NCBI GenBank assembly: GCA_944325735.1
Contig: CALVBI010000003.1
Location: 273,051-337,050 of the forward strand
From: Candidatus Gastranaerophilales bacterium
GTDB taxonomy: Bacteria > Cyanobacteriota > Vampirovibrionia > Gastranaerophilales > Gastranaerophilaceae
DNA: 64,000 bases
Direction of reading: 5' to 3'
Of the stretch, positions 8,273 through 18,300 are shown piece by piece. The translations under genes and the position numbers were made by a program. Position 1 is the stretch's first letter. Each line of letters opens with the position of its first letter. A model generated the notes under the pieces. The model was not told where the DNA came from, did no database searches, and saw only the letters and a program-made list of their open reading frames with translations.

Positions 8273-9631
8273 TTATTTTTTATCTTTTCCTGTTCGTTTA
8301 TAGAAATCTTCTATAAAGCCAGTATTAAAGTTTCCACTCATAAACACAGGATCTTCAATGATATCTTGGTGGAACGGAATTGTAGTTTCAACGCCAGTAA
8401 TAACATATTCCTTCAATGCTCTATACATTCTACGTCTAGCTTCATTTCTTGTTCTGCCCCAACAGATTAATTTTCCAATCATTGAATCATAATACGGCGG
8501 GATTGAATAATCTTGGTATGCATGAGAATCCACTCTTACACCAAAACCTCCAGGAGTAACATAACCTGTAATAGTTCCCGGATTTGGCATAAAATCTTTT
8601 TCAGGATTTTCAGCATTAATACGACATTCAATTGCATGACCACGAAGAACTATATCATCTTGAGTGAAATCAAGTTTTTCACCTGCTGCAACCATAATTT
8701 GTTCTCTAACTAAATCAACGTTAGAAATCATTTCTGTTACACAGTGCTCAACCTGAATTCTGGTATTCATTTCCATAAAATACCATTTACCATCATGGTC
8801 TAGCAAGAATTCACAAGTTCCTGCACTTTCGTAATTAATAGCTTTAGCAGCTCTTACAGCTGCTGCGCCCATTTCTTTACGTGTAGCTTCGTCAATTGCA
8901 GGAGAAGGAGCTTCTTCCAACAATTTTTGGTGACGTCTTTGAATTGAACAATCTCTTTCACCTAAGTGAACAACATTTCCATATTGGTCTGCTAAGATTT
9001 GAACTTCAATATGACGAGGATTTTCTAAGAATTTTTCAGCATATACATCAGGATTTCCAAAGAAATTTTGAGCTTCTGATTGACAAAGATTCATATTAGT
9101 TTCAACATCTTCGTCACTTCTGCAAATTCTCATACCTTTTCCGCCACCACCTGCAGTAGCTTTTAATATTATCGGATAACCCACTTTATGAGCAAATTCT
9201 TTTACTTCTTCAGGAGTTTTTAAAATTCCTGTCCCAGGAGTAACAGGCACGTTGTTTTCAATCATAGTTTTACGTGCAGTAGCTTTATCTCCCATTTTTC
9301 TCATAGCTTCAGCTGTAGGTCCGATAAATTTAATACCATGTTTTGCACAAATTTCAGCAAAATCAGCTCTTTCAGACATAAAACCATATCCGGGGTGAAT
9401 TGCGTCAGCTCCAGATACGATTGCAGCAGAGATAATTGCAGGTATACTCAAATAACTTTTAGAACTTTGAGCAGGTCCAATACAATAAGCTTCTGTTGCA
9501 AGTCTTACATGAAGAGAATTTGCATCAGCTTGAGAATAAATTGCTACAGTTGGAATACCAATTTCTCTACAAGCTCTTATAATTCTTACAGCAATCTCTC
9601 CGCGATTTGCAATTAATACTTTTCTAAACAT
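8273..9631 (-). CDS. accC: Acetyl-CoA carboxylase, biotin carboxylase subunit
   Basis: Carboxylates the biotin on AccB at the cost of ATP, the first step of fatty-acid synthesis. 452 aa, the normal length. It has the N-terminal [14 protein letters not shown], the ATP-grasp glycine loop GGGGKGMR, and the catalytic [15 protein letters not shown] segment. It is last in an efp-accB-accC order, separated from accB by 68 bp that hold a perfect palindrome. A strong terminator follows. Confidence 0.97.
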   Translation of the reverse strand: MFRKVLIANRGEIAVRIIRACREIGIPTVAIYSQADANSLHVRLATEAYCIGPAQSSKSYLSIPAIISAAIVSGADAIHPGYGFMSERADFAEICAKHGIKFIGPTAEAMRKMGDKATARKTMIENNVPVTPGTGILKTPEEVKEFAHKVGYPIILKATAGGGGKGMRICRSDEDVETNMNLCQSEAQNFFGNPDVYAEKFLENPRHIEVQILADQYGNVVHLGERDCSIQRRHQKLLEEAPSPAIDEATRKEMGAAAVRAAKAINYESAGTCEFLLDHDGKWYFMEMNTRIQVEHCVTEMISNVDLVREQIMVAAGEKLDFTQDDIVLRGHAIECRINAENPEKDFMPNPGTITGYVTPGGFGVRVDSHAYQDYSIPPYYDSMIGKLICWGRTRNEARRRMYRALKEYVITGVETTIPFHQDIIEDPVFMSGNFNTGFIEDFYKRTGKDKK

Positions 9632-9652
9632 ATTTTCTTATCCCTATAAAAC

Positions 9653-9686
9653 AGTAACAAGTGAATTTAAAAATTCACTTGTTACT
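9653..9686. promoter_or_regulatory. Perfect 34-bp palindrome between accB and accC
   Basis: AGTAACAAGTGAATTT meets its exact reverse complement with essentially no loop. It lies between the accB stop (9700) and accC start (9631), without a T-run on the accB strand. A likely mRNA hairpin that separates accB from accC message levels; alternatively a repressor site. Confidence 0.6.
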
Positions 9687-9699
9687 ACTCACTATTCTT

Positions 9700-10152
9700 T
9701 TATTCAATATACATCAAAACTTGACCGAATTCTACAGGTTGACCGTCTTGTACGCAAATTTCAACAATTTTACCTGAAAATTCTGATTCAATTTCATTCA
9801 TTAATTTCATAGCTTCAACGATACATACAACATCGCCTTCTTTAATAGTTTGACCTACTTTTACAAATGGGTCAGCATCAGGAGATGGAGCAGAATAAAA
9901 AGTTCCAACCATTGGAGATGTCAAAGGTTTACCTTTTTTAACTTCTTTTTGTTCTGCAGGAGCTGAAGTTTGAGCTGGCTGAGCAGCTTGAGGTTGAGCA
10001 ACTGGAGCAGCTACTACAGGAGCTGCTGTAACACCTACAACTTCATTTCTTAAAGTAATAGCTTGTTCACCATCTTCTAAAGATATTTCTGTTAAAGAAT
10101 TATCAGCTAAAACTTTTGCTAATTTTTCAATATATTCTATATCAAATTTCAT
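9700..10152 (-). CDS. accB: Biotin carboxyl carrier protein of acetyl-CoA carboxylase
   Basis: Carries the carboxybiotin between AccC and the carboxyltransferase. 150 aa when started at MKFDIEYIEK (ATG 10152, AAGG 7 nt upstream); a longer start at 10173 lacks a ribosome site. Architecture is typical: an N-terminal segment, a Pro/Ala/Gln-rich hinge (about residues 48-72), then the biotinyl domain with the lysine in VEAMKLMNEI. It follows efp by 30 bp. Confidence 0.96.
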   Translation of the reverse strand: MKFDIEYIEKLAKVLADNSLTEISLEDGEQAITLRNEVVGVTAAPVVAAPVAQPQAAQPAQTSAPAEQKEVKKGKPLTSPMVGTFYSAPSPDADPFVKVGQTIKEGDVVCIVEAMKLMNEIESEFSGKIVEICVQDGQPVEFGQVLMYIE

Positions 10153-10182
10153 TATTTTGCCTTTCTTAAACATTATACAGAG

Positions 10183-10740
10183 TTACGCTCTATCTAAATA
10201 TTCATTAGTTCTTGTATCAACTCTGATTTTGTCACCATTTGAAATAAAGAATGGAACGTTAACAACAGCACCAGTTTCAAGAGTTGCAGGTTTAGTACCG
10301 CCTTGAGCTGTGTTTCCTTTTTCAGATGGAGGAGTATCAGTTACTTCCAAAATAACGTGAGCTGGAAGATCTACACCAATAATTCTTGAATCATGCATTA
10401 ATACTTGAACGATCATATTTTCTTTCAAATATTTAATACCATCTCCGATTTGGTCTTCGGTTAATTGAAGTTGTTCGTAAGATTCGTTATCCATCATAAC
10501 GTATTCTTTACCTTCTTTATATAAATATTGCATTTCGCGTCTGTCTAACATAGCTTTTGCAACTTTTTCACCGGCTCTGAATGTTTTTTCAACAACTTGA
10601 CCTGTTTCTACGTTTTTAAGTTTTGATCTTACGAAAGCTGCACCTTTACCCGGTTTTACGTGTAAAAATTCAACAACAGACCACAAACCGTTGTCTAGTT
10701 GAAGCGTTAAGCCTGTTTTTAAATCGTTTACTGAAATCAT
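10183..10740 (-). CDS. efp: Translation elongation factor P
   Basis: Relieves ribosome stalling at polyproline stretches. 185 aa, three beta-barrel domains; the tip loop [10 protein letters not shown] carries the lysine that is modified in many bacteria. A clean Shine-Dalgarno (AAGGGG) precedes ATG 10740. Co-location with accB/accC is common in Firmicutes and cyanobacteria. It may matter locally: the C10 leader ORFs encode Pro-Pro-Pro(-Pro), the kind of sequence that needs EF-P. Confidence 0.97.
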   Translation of the reverse strand: MISVNDLKTGLTLQLDNGLWSVVEFLHVKPGKGAAFVRSKLKNVETGQVVEKTFRAGEKVAKAMLDRREMQYLYKEGKEYVMMDNESYEQLQLTEDQIGDGIKYLKENMIVQVLMHDSRIIGVDLPAHVILEVTDTPPSEKGNTAQGGTKPATLETGAVVNVPFFISNGDKIRVDTRTNEYLDRA

Positions 10741-10909
10741 ATTTTTCCCCTTTTCATAATAATATAATCATTCTATGTAAGTCGATAATACCATAAACAT
10801 CAAAAACTTCAAACAATTGTTACAATTAAGACTGAAATTATTAACATACTGGCAAAAAATTTAATGTTTGATTATTATATAAACATAATAAAATGAGGGG
10901 TATAAAATT

Positions 10910-11377
10910 ATGCAAATTTCAGCTATCAACAGATGTTGTCCAAAACCACAATTCACATCTCAAAAAAACAGTTATGAAAATCCTATTAACAGAAAAACAG
11001 AAAAAGGGCTTGCAATATGGGGCTCAATTGGCGGAAGTGCATTAGTGGGCGCTACAGCTGCAGGTATCGGAAGTTGTTTTATTAAGCCTGGAGCAAAAAA
11101 TCGAGGACTAAAACTTGGCGGTATCGGAGCTGCAGCAGGATTATTAACTTTAGCTCTTACACTACCAGCAAAACTTTATGATACAAAAGTAAGAGCATTT
11201 ACTAGAGAAAAAGAAATGGATGTGTTCTCTCGAGACAGAGAACTTAAATCTAACATTTTAGAAGAAGTTGATAATGAAGTAAAAGATGAAAATGTTTCCT
11301 TAGATCAAAAAATCAACCATTACACATCTGTTCAAATGGCAAACAAAGGCAACGGAATGCTTATTAAAGGAGTATAA
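10910..11377 (+). CDS. Hypothetical two-helix membrane protein, 155 aa
   Basis: Starts MQISAINRCCPKPQFTSQ, an N-terminal signature (M-x-ISA-[IV]-N followed within about 15-30 residues by a Phe-Thr/Ser motif) shared with the next gene and with the protein at 26.6 kb. Two hydrophobic, Gly/Ala-rich helices (about 38-58 and 70-88) are followed by a charged C-terminal region. The stop directly abuts the start of the next gene (TAA then ATG), so the pair is an operon. Function unknown. Confidence 0.75.
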   Translation: MQISAINRCCPKPQFTSQKNSYENPINRKTEKGLAIWGSIGGSALVGATAAGIGSCFIKPGAKNRGLKLGGIGAAAGLLTLALTLPAKLYDTKVRAFTREKEMDVFSRDRELKSNILEEVDNEVKDENVSLDQKINHYTSVQMANKGNGMLIKGV

Positions 11378-11923
11378 ATGAGAATTAGCGCCATTAATCA
11401 TAGCTGCTCATTTACTCAACAAAAACAAACATCCAAAAATGATAATAACCCGATATCTAAAACCGGAGAAAAAGCAAAGCTTACTAAAGCTGCTTTTGTC
11501 GCAGGCTTAGGACTCGGAGCAAAGTTATTATTCGAAGTTTTGGATGGAGAATTTGTTGTTGATACGTTAGGCGACCAAGCTGAAAAAATTGTTAACAAAC
11601 AACATAAAAACGCAACTAAAAACAAAAAACTTCTTTTAGCTCTTGGAGCTTGGGCTGGATTAGTTATGGCATTTATTGGCGGTTTTGCAATGCTCTATAC
11701 AATTTTCAAAGCACCTAATATAAATTACAACGGGAACGTTAACGCATTAAAAAAAGGCAAAGATATGGACGTATATATTAAAGGTAACAAAGTCGAAAAA
11801 GAACTTTATACCCAAATGAATGAAAAAGCACAAAATGCAAATAAAGAAGAAAAAGCTAAATTAAAAGAACAGTATATGCAAATGAAAACGGCAAAAAATC
11901 AAATACCAGACTTTGTAAAATAG
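11378..11923 (+). CDS. Hypothetical two-helix membrane protein, 181 aa
   Basis: MRISAINHSCSFTQQKQ at the N-terminus repeats the signature of the preceding gene. Hydrophobic segments at about 40-55 and 86-108 are followed by a Lys/Glu-rich, probably helical C-terminus. It begins at the base after the upstream stop and has GGAG about 8 nt before the ATG, within the end of the preceding gene. The cassette promoter of pilin copy 2 starts 8 bp after its stop. Function unknown. Confidence 0.75.
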   Translation: MRISAINHSCSFTQQKQTSKNDNNPISKTGEKAKLTKAAFVAGLGLGAKLLFEVLDGEFVVDTLGDQAEKIVNKQHKNATKNKKLLLALGAWAGLVMAFIGGFAMLYTIFKAPNINYNGNVNALKKGKDMDVYIKGNKVEKELYTQMNEKAQNANKEEKAKLKEQYMQMKTAKNQIPDFVK

Positions 11924-11931
11924 AAAATCTA

Positions 11932-11984
11932 TTGACAAATCATAAAAAATAATAAATAATAAGGGAAAAGATGGAGGTTGAAAA
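11932..11984 (+). promoter_or_regulatory. Cassette promoter and Shine-Dalgarno, pilin copy 2
   Basis: TTGACA at 11932-11937 and the AATAATAAATAATAA -10 region match copy 1, 5 and 6. GGAGG (11973-11977) is 7 nt before ATG 11985. Confidence 0.75.
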
Positions 11985-12032
11985 ATGTTTAGACAAGAAG
12001 CTTTGAGAGTGCCCCCCCCCCGCGAAACTTAA
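11985..12032 (+). CDS. Out-of-frame leader ORF of pilin copy 2
   Basis: Encodes MFRQEALRVPPPRET then TAA. It differs from copies 1, 5 and 6 only at residue 3 (Arg for Ile). That single base change puts a TAG (11990-11992) into the frame that begins at the upstream TTG, so this leader's ATG is the only credible route into the pilin. Confidence 0.6.
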   Translation: MFRQEALRVPPPRET

Positions 12033-12811
12033 GTACACCAAGTATATTCAGTAAAAATCTTTACTTATCAAATAAAAGCTGTTATACTAGTGATATAAAA
12101 CATCACAATAAAAAGAAAGCTTTCACACTTGCCGAAGTTTTAATTACTCTTGGAATTATTGGGGTAGTTGCAGCTATGACTCTACCCACATTAATTGCTA
12201 ATTACAAAAATAAAGTCTTATTATACCAAGCTAAAAATTCTTATTCTATAATATCTAATGCAATGCAAATGGTTAAAAGTCACAACAATTTAGATTCTTA
12301 TGGTGATTTGTTCAATAATTCATACACTGACGATGAAATTATTGATATCCTATCTAAAGATTTAAAAATGGTTAAAATTTGCAAAAAAAATAAAGGCGGC
12401 TGTTGGACTTGGGACACAAAAGCAAATAAAAAAATGTACGTAAATGGGCAAACTTTTGCCTATAATCATAACTATCTAACATCTGCGATATTAGAAGATG
12501 GAAGTGTTATTTATGTAACCAGGTATAATCATAATGGAGATTGTAAATGGGAAAATACTTATAATAAAACTGATGCTCAAGGCAATCCTATAAAAGATGC
12601 AGATGGGAACAATGTTGTTGGCATAATTGAAGAAAACAGATGTGGTGCAATCGGAATAGACGTAAATGGGAAAAAAGGGCCTAATCAAATGGATGCAGAT
12701 ACATGGACTTTAGACATATATCCTCAAAAAGTAACTGCACAATACCATTCATTTTTATATGACGATAATTTACATTATGAAAAATACAATGTAGGAGAAC
12801 CTGCAAATTAA
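11985..12811 (+). CDS. Prepilin-like protein, body out of frame with its start (copy 2)
   Basis: The body frame is open from 11993 to 12811 and contains KKAFTLAEVLITLGIIG (Ala at -1, Glu at +5), a hydrophobic helix, paired Cys and the shared C-terminal block (GIDVNGKKGPNQ). The only ATG in this frame is at 12176, inside the pilin helix, so an annotation starting there would lose the peptidase site. The ATG at 11985 is well placed but with ten C stops at 12030. Eleven C would give a 46-residue leader joined to the pilin. The TTG frame used by the other copies is closed by TAG here. Confidence 0.75.
12012..12021 (+). repeat. C10 homopolymer tract
   Basis: Ten C inside the leader of pilin copy 2; same one-base offset as copies 1, 5 and 6. 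Confidence 0.95.
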
Positions 12812-12836
12812 ATTTTTATGCTAAAATAGTCTTGTA

Positions 12837-13835
12837 ATGGCTGAAGGACAAATTTATAAAATTCATTCAGATTTTTATTACGTTGATGATGGCGTAAGCT
12901 CTTTTGAATGCAAAATTAGAGAAGTTTTGAAAAAGCAAAAAGAAAAAATTCTCGTCGGAGATTTTGTTGAGTTTGAAAACGGAGTTATCACAAATCTCAT
13001 TGAAAGAAAAAATTTTATAAAACGTCCAAGCGTTGCAAATATTGATCAAATTATTATTGTATCTGCTTTAAAACAACCTGATTTAGACTTGCATCAGTTA
13101 AACAGATATATCGCTCTTGCAAAATATTACAATATCCCAACTGTTCTTTGTTTTAACAAAGAAGATTTAAAATGGGAAAAACAACTTGGAGAAAAGATTA
13201 AAAAAATTTATTCCCCCTTAGGATACAAAATTGTATTCACTTCAGCCACAGAACATAAGGGAATAAAAAACTTTGAAAAATTACTGGATGGAAAAACAAG
13301 TGTTCTTTGCGGAAATTCAGGAGTAGGCAAATCAAGCCTTGTAAATGCAATTAATCCTAATTTTAATTTAAGAACAAAACAGGTAAGTGAAAAAACTCTA
13401 AAAGGAACTCATACCACAAGACACTGTGAAATAATGAAACTCAATGATACCTCTAGAATCGTTGACACTCCAGGTTTTAGCAATGTTAAATTTGATTTTA
13501 TTTTACCTGCAGATGTAGACCTTTTATTTGATGATATTGCAAAATATAGAGATGATTGCAAATATTCTGACTGCCTTCATATTAATGAAGATGAATGCAA
13601 CGTTTTAAATAACATTGATAAAATTGACTCTACAAGATATGAAAGTTATCTTGCATTCATTGACGAAGCAAAAGAATACAAAGAACGCATAAAATACGAA
13701 GGCAAAAAACAAGAAAACAACAAAAAATTTGTCCACAACAAACATATTGCAAAAATTAGCGAGAAAAAACGACAAAGTGCAAGAAACACTTTAAAACAAA
13801 ATATTTATAAGGATATTGAAAATGAAGATGAATGA
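12837..13835 (+). CDS. rsgA: Ribosome small-subunit biogenesis GTPase RsgA
   Basis: A circularly permuted GTPase that checks 30S maturation. The order is OB-fold N-terminus, NKED (G4), then Walker A GNSGVGKSSLVN, G3 DTPGF, and the C-terminal zinc knuckle CKYSDCLHINEDEC. 332 aa with a basic, Lys/Gln-rich tail. No Shine-Dalgarno is present; an extended -10 (TGCTAAAAT, 12819-12827) ends 9 nt before the ATG, suggesting a very short 5' UTR. Its end overlaps ispA. Confidence 0.95.
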   Translation: MAEGQIYKIHSDFYYVDDGVSSFECKIREVLKKQKEKILVGDFVEFENGVITNLIERKNFIKRPSVANIDQIIIVSALKQPDLDLHQLNRYIALAKYYNIPTVLCFNKEDLKWEKQLGEKIKKIYSPLGYKIVFTSATEHKGIKNFEKLLDGKTSVLCGNSGVGKSSLVNAINPNFNLRTKQVSEKTLKGTHTTRHCEIMKLNDTSRIVDTPGFSNVKFDFILPADVDLLFDDIAKYRDDCKYSDCLHINEDECNVLNNIDKIDSTRYESYLAFIDEAKEYKERIKYEGKKQENNKKFVHNKHIAKISEKKRQSARNTLKQNIYKDIENEDE

Positions 13836-14724
13836 TTACATTGATTTAGTAAATAAAACAATTGATGAACTTATGCCTATAAATTATCCGCATAAGATTT
13901 TTAAAGCAATGAAATATACAGTTACACTACCAGGCAAAAGATTAAGACCAGTAATGTGTTTGGAAACCTGCAGAATGTTTGGAGGAAATTATGAAAACGC
14001 ACTCCCAACAGCCTGCGCAATAGAAATGCTTCACGCTCAAACCCTTATTCACGATGATCTTCCTTGTATGGATAATGATATGTATAGACGTGGACAATTA
14101 ACAAATCATATGGTATTTGGAGAAGCTCACGCAGTTCTTGCAGGAGATGCTCTTTTAACTTTTGCACCACAAATTATTCTAAAAAATTCAAAAGAATTAG
14201 GATCTGAAAAATTAATCAAAATTATGGAAGAATATTTCCAAGCAGCAGGAGCTTACGGAGTAATCGCAGGACAAGTTGTTGATATTGAAAGTGAATCTTT
14301 AATAAAAGCTATGGAATTTTCAGGCGGAATTGATAAAAATGACGAACAATTACCTGAAATTTTAAATTATATTCATAGCCATAAAACTGCAGACTTATTT
14401 AAACTAGCCCTAAGAACAGGAGCAATAATTGCAGGAGCAAGCGACAAACAATTAGAAGAAATTACAGAATTCGGCCAAACTCTTGGCGTCGCATTCCAAA
14501 TTGCAGATGATATTTTAGATGAGACATCTACCTTTGAAGAAATGGGCAAAACTATGGGTAAAGATAAAGAAGCCGGCAAACTTACATATACAGCCCTATA
14601 TGGTCTTGAAAAAGCAAAAAAAGATTTGAATCAACTAATAGACAAATGCTTTGACATCTTAAATAAAAACGAACTAAAATCAGAAGTTTTTGAACAGATT
14701 TTAAATAAAATCAGGATAAAATAA
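13822..14724 (+). CDS. ispA: Polyprenyl (farnesyl/geranylgeranyl) diphosphate synthase
   Basis: Condenses isopentenyl and allylic diphosphates. About 300 aa, all-helical. The first aspartate-rich motif is IHDDLPCMDND, the second QIADDILDE. ATG 13822 is chosen because AAGGAT lies 7 nt upstream; the frame can start at TTG 13816. It overlaps rsgA by 14 nt. Chain length (C15 versus C20) cannot be decided from what is visible. Confidence 0.93.
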   Translation: MKMNDYIDLVNKTIDELMPINYPHKIFKAMKYTVTLPGKRLRPVMCLETCRMFGGNYENALPTACAIEMLHAQTLIHDDLPCMDNDMYRRGQLTNHMVFGEAHAVLAGDALLTFAPQIILKNSKELGSEKLIKIMEEYFQAAGAYGVIAGQVVDIESESLIKAMEFSGGIDKNDEQLPEILNYIHSHKTADLFKLALRTGAIIAGASDKQLEEITEFGQTLGVAFQIADDILDETSTFEEMGKTMGKDKEAGKLTYTALYGLEKAKKDLNQLIDKCFDILNKNELKSEVFEQILNKIRIK

Positions 14725-14795
14725 ATTTAAATTTTGCAAATGCAGCATTATTATGCTATACTTATAAAACATAATACAAAAGAGAGTAGGAATTA

Positions 14796-15257
14796 ATGAT
14801 TACAGGAATATTTAATACTGGATACGAGGCAATATCAGCTGGAATATTAGCAGCATTTTTAGCTCAAGTTATTAAATTTTTTATATTCACAATTAAAACA
14901 AAAAAAATTAACTTTAAAATATTCACAACAACAGGTGGAATGCCTAGTTCTCATTCTGCAGGAGTAATGGGACTATCTACAGCTGTTGGATTAATTGAAG
15001 GCTGGGATTCTATTGTTTTTGCTATTTCTATAGGTTTTGCCCTAATCACAATGTATGATGCAGCAGGAGTAAGAAGAGCAGCTGGAAAAACTGCAGCTTG
15101 CTTAAATAGAATGATGGAAGACTTTTACAAACACGATGTTCAAGCAATAGGCGGCAAATTAAAAGAACTACTTGGACATACTCCATTTGAAGTTATTATG
15201 GGAGCAATATTCGGTATTGTATTTGCATATTTATATCATTTTTACATCTTAGGATAA
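14796..15257 (+). CDS. Divergent PAP2-family (DUF212) membrane protein
   Basis: 153 aa with four hydrophobic helices and the GGMPSSHSAGVMGL motif (divergent acid-phosphatase/vanadium-peroxidase signature), then DAAGVRRAAG. This family is widespread in cyanobacteria, plants and Firmicutes and is thought to act on lipid phosphates, without firm biochemistry. It follows ispA by 71 bp on the same strand, which would suit a role in polyprenyl phosphate handling; that is inference. Confidence 0.88.
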   Translation: MITGIFNTGYEAISAGILAAFLAQVIKFFIFTIKTKKINFKIFTTTGGMPSSHSAGVMGLSTAVGLIEGWDSIVFAISIGFALITMYDAAGVRRAAGKTAACLNRMMEDFYKHDVQAIGGKLKELLGHTPFEVIMGAIFGIVFAYLYHFYILG

Positions 15258-15314
15258 ATAAATAAAAAATCTCTTGCCTTTTTTTATTATTCATGTAATA
15301 ATGAAATCATTAAT

Positions 15315-15357
15315 AAGGGCTTATAGATAAAATCTATATCCGAAAGTTTGTACCCTT
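15315..15357 (+). promoter_or_regulatory. Structured leader upstream of the SNF2 helicase
   Basis: TATAGAT-AAA-ATCTATA (15322-15338) forms a 7-bp hairpin enclosed, with a further single strand, by AAGGG (15315-15319) and CCCTT (15353-15357). The region lies just before a gene with a weak ribosome site. No known riboswitch class is recognised. Confidence 0.3.
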
Positions 15358-15385
15358 AGGGAAAGAAAGAGATACTCAAAAAGTA

Positions 15386-18300
15386 ATGAGTGCTAAACAG
15401 CAGGAATTCAACTACAAATTCATAAAAGAAAATGCGAGTGCCGGAAGTTGGCGTAGAGGCTACGAATACCATCTTAAAGATATGGTATTTGATTCTTATC
15501 CTGAAAAAAACTTTTATATGGCTAAAGTAAAAGGAAATTTTCAGGATCATTATAATACTGATTTAATCTTTAAGAAAAACAAAGTAGAAGCAAGATGTAA
15601 TTGCCCGCTTAAAGAAGAATGGTGTAAACACGCAGTAGCAGTTGCTCTTAAAGCAATAGACGAACACGCTTATGAAGACTGGCTTGAAACAAAATTTGGA
15701 ATGGAATTTGATTTTCCTGATGAAAATACAGCACTTAATGAAACTCCTCAAGGAAATTACATTTTCCATTTTAATTCAAAACGCAAAGCAAATTTTTTCT
15801 CTGTATTAGTTAGATCAAGAGAAACCGGAAAAGTTGTAAGACAAATTGAACCAATTCTAAGAGCACTAATTGAAGCTCAAAAACAAAATCCTGATTTTGA
15901 ATTAAATAATTCTCAAAAAGTTGAAGTTGCAATTTTCCAACAATTATTAACTGTATCAAGACAAGATAAAAAAGCAGGTTGGTACGATATTCCAATCACA
16001 AAATTCGGACCAATGTTTACTCTTTTATCTAAAGCAGATGAAGTTCTTGATGAAAAAACAAAAGAAAGATTAAAATTTACAGATGAAGAATGGAAGCTTA
16101 TATTAAATGTTAATACAGGGGCACAAGGTACAATTCTTTTATCTTTAGAATGGAAAAGACCTGATAAAGATGACGTATACCCGCTTGAAGAAGTAAGGTA
16201 TTTCTCAAGACATTTGAAATGGGGAAGATATAAAAATATAATATTCCCAACAAACATTGCAATGAGCTCAATTCCTCAAAATATATTAAAATCATCTTTT
16301 ACAGACTTAAAAGATGCTGACGGCGGGAAATTTATTTATGAAGAATTACCAAAACTTCAAGAAATTATGGACGTTGAAATCGCTGATAACATTAGCCAAT
16401 TAATGCTTACAGAACGTCCTCCTTTGAATATTGTAACAATGGGAATTGACTATGACCAATCATTAAAGGCATCTTTAGAATTTGAATATGACGGAGTAGT
16501 TGTTCCATATTCAAAAACAACTGCAGAAAAATCTCCATATATTACAATCAAAAAACCTGGAGAAGATTTGGTATATTGGATTAAGAGAAATCTTAAACAC
16601 GAACAAGAAGCTTATCAAATGCTTTTAGCTTGCAGATTTGTTCCAATGCAGACTAATAACTTAGCTTTAGAAAAAGAAAATGCTATCGATTTTTATAACT
16701 ACTATATTAAACAAGCAGGAGAAGGTTGGAAATTTGTAGAAAAAGATGATATGAATTTCTTTAAGCTAATGGACGATCCATTCAAGTTATGTGCAAAAAT
16801 CGATTTCTCAGAAGAAGCAGAAGATAGTTTTGAAATATTCTTATACGGTCAAGCTGGAGAAGAAATTATCAACTTTGATGAAGTATATGAAACAATTCAA
16901 AGCGGAGAAAAATACAGTCGTATAAGAAGTCTTGGATTTGTTGAATACCCTGCACAAGATATTTATTCTATTATGCGTGCATTCAACTCATTTGATGTAT
17001 ACAGAAATAATGAAAATAAATTTATCGTAAAAACTTATCGTGCAGGCTTAATAAACGAACTTAAAAACCTAAATGTAGAACTTGTTTTGAGTGATGAATT
17101 TGAAACATTCTGGAAACAAATGTCTAATTTCTCAACATCAGAAGATTTAAAACTACCAACAGGAATTAATGCAGAATTCCGTGAATACCAAACTAAAGGT
17201 TTTGGCTGGTTGTGGTTCATGTATAAATACGGACTTAACGGAATCCTAGCAGATGATATGGGACTTGGCAAAACATTACAAGCTTTAGCTGTAGTTCAAA
17301 AAGCTAAAGAAGAAGACGGGCCTGCTCCAACTTTGGTAATTTGTCCGACTACTGTTGTTTTCAACTGGGAATCTGAAATTCAAAAATTTGCGCCTACATT
17401 AACAACTTTAAAACTTGCAGGAGTCGACAGAAAACAATTCTTTAAAGAAATTCCAAATTATGATGTTGTAATTACAAGTTACGCACTTGTAAGACGTGAC
17501 ATTAACAAACTCAAAGAATACAATTTCAGATATGTAATTCTTGATGAATCACAAAATATTAAAAATGCAATGTCACAGACTGCCCAAGCTGTTAAAAAGT
17601 TACAGGCATCACATAAATTGGCACTATCAGGTACTCCAATTGAAAATAAATTGGAAGAATTATGGTCTGTATTTGACTTCTTAATGCCTGGATTCTTATT
17701 TAATATGGCTGAATTTAATGCAAGATACGTAAATCCGATTATGGAACGTCAAGACAAAACTGTTGAAAAACGTTTGAAATTACAAATTTATCCGTTCATC
17801 TTACGTCGTATGAAACGAGATGTTGCAAAAGATTTACCTGATAAAGTTGAAAACATTGCATACTGTGAACTTACTGACGAACAAAGAGATTTCTATTTAC
17901 AAGTTCTTGACAGTACAAAAGAAGAATTATTCAAATCTATTGAACAAAATGGACTTGAAAAGAGCAGATTATCAATTTTCTCAGCACTTTTAAGATTACG
18001 TCAAATTTGCTGCCACCCAAGACTTTATGATAAAGAAAATGTTAAAAATATCATGAAATCAGGTAAATTTGAAAAGTTGAAAGCTATGCTTGAAGAAATT
18101 ATCGACGAAGGTCATAGAATTCTTTTATTCAGCCAATTTGTTGATATGCTTGACTTAATCAAAGCTTGGCTTGAGCGTGAAGGCATACCTTATGAATACT
18201 TAACAGGAAAAACAAAAGATAGACAAGGTGCTGTTGAAAGATTTAATTCTACACCATCAATTCCTATTTTCCTAATCAGTTTAAAAGCTGGTGGAACAGG

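Noticed and set aside
12176..12811. Pilin copy 2 starting at ATG 12176
   Set aside because: This start lies inside the hydrophobic helix and drops the prepilin cleavage site that is encoded just upstream in the same open frame.
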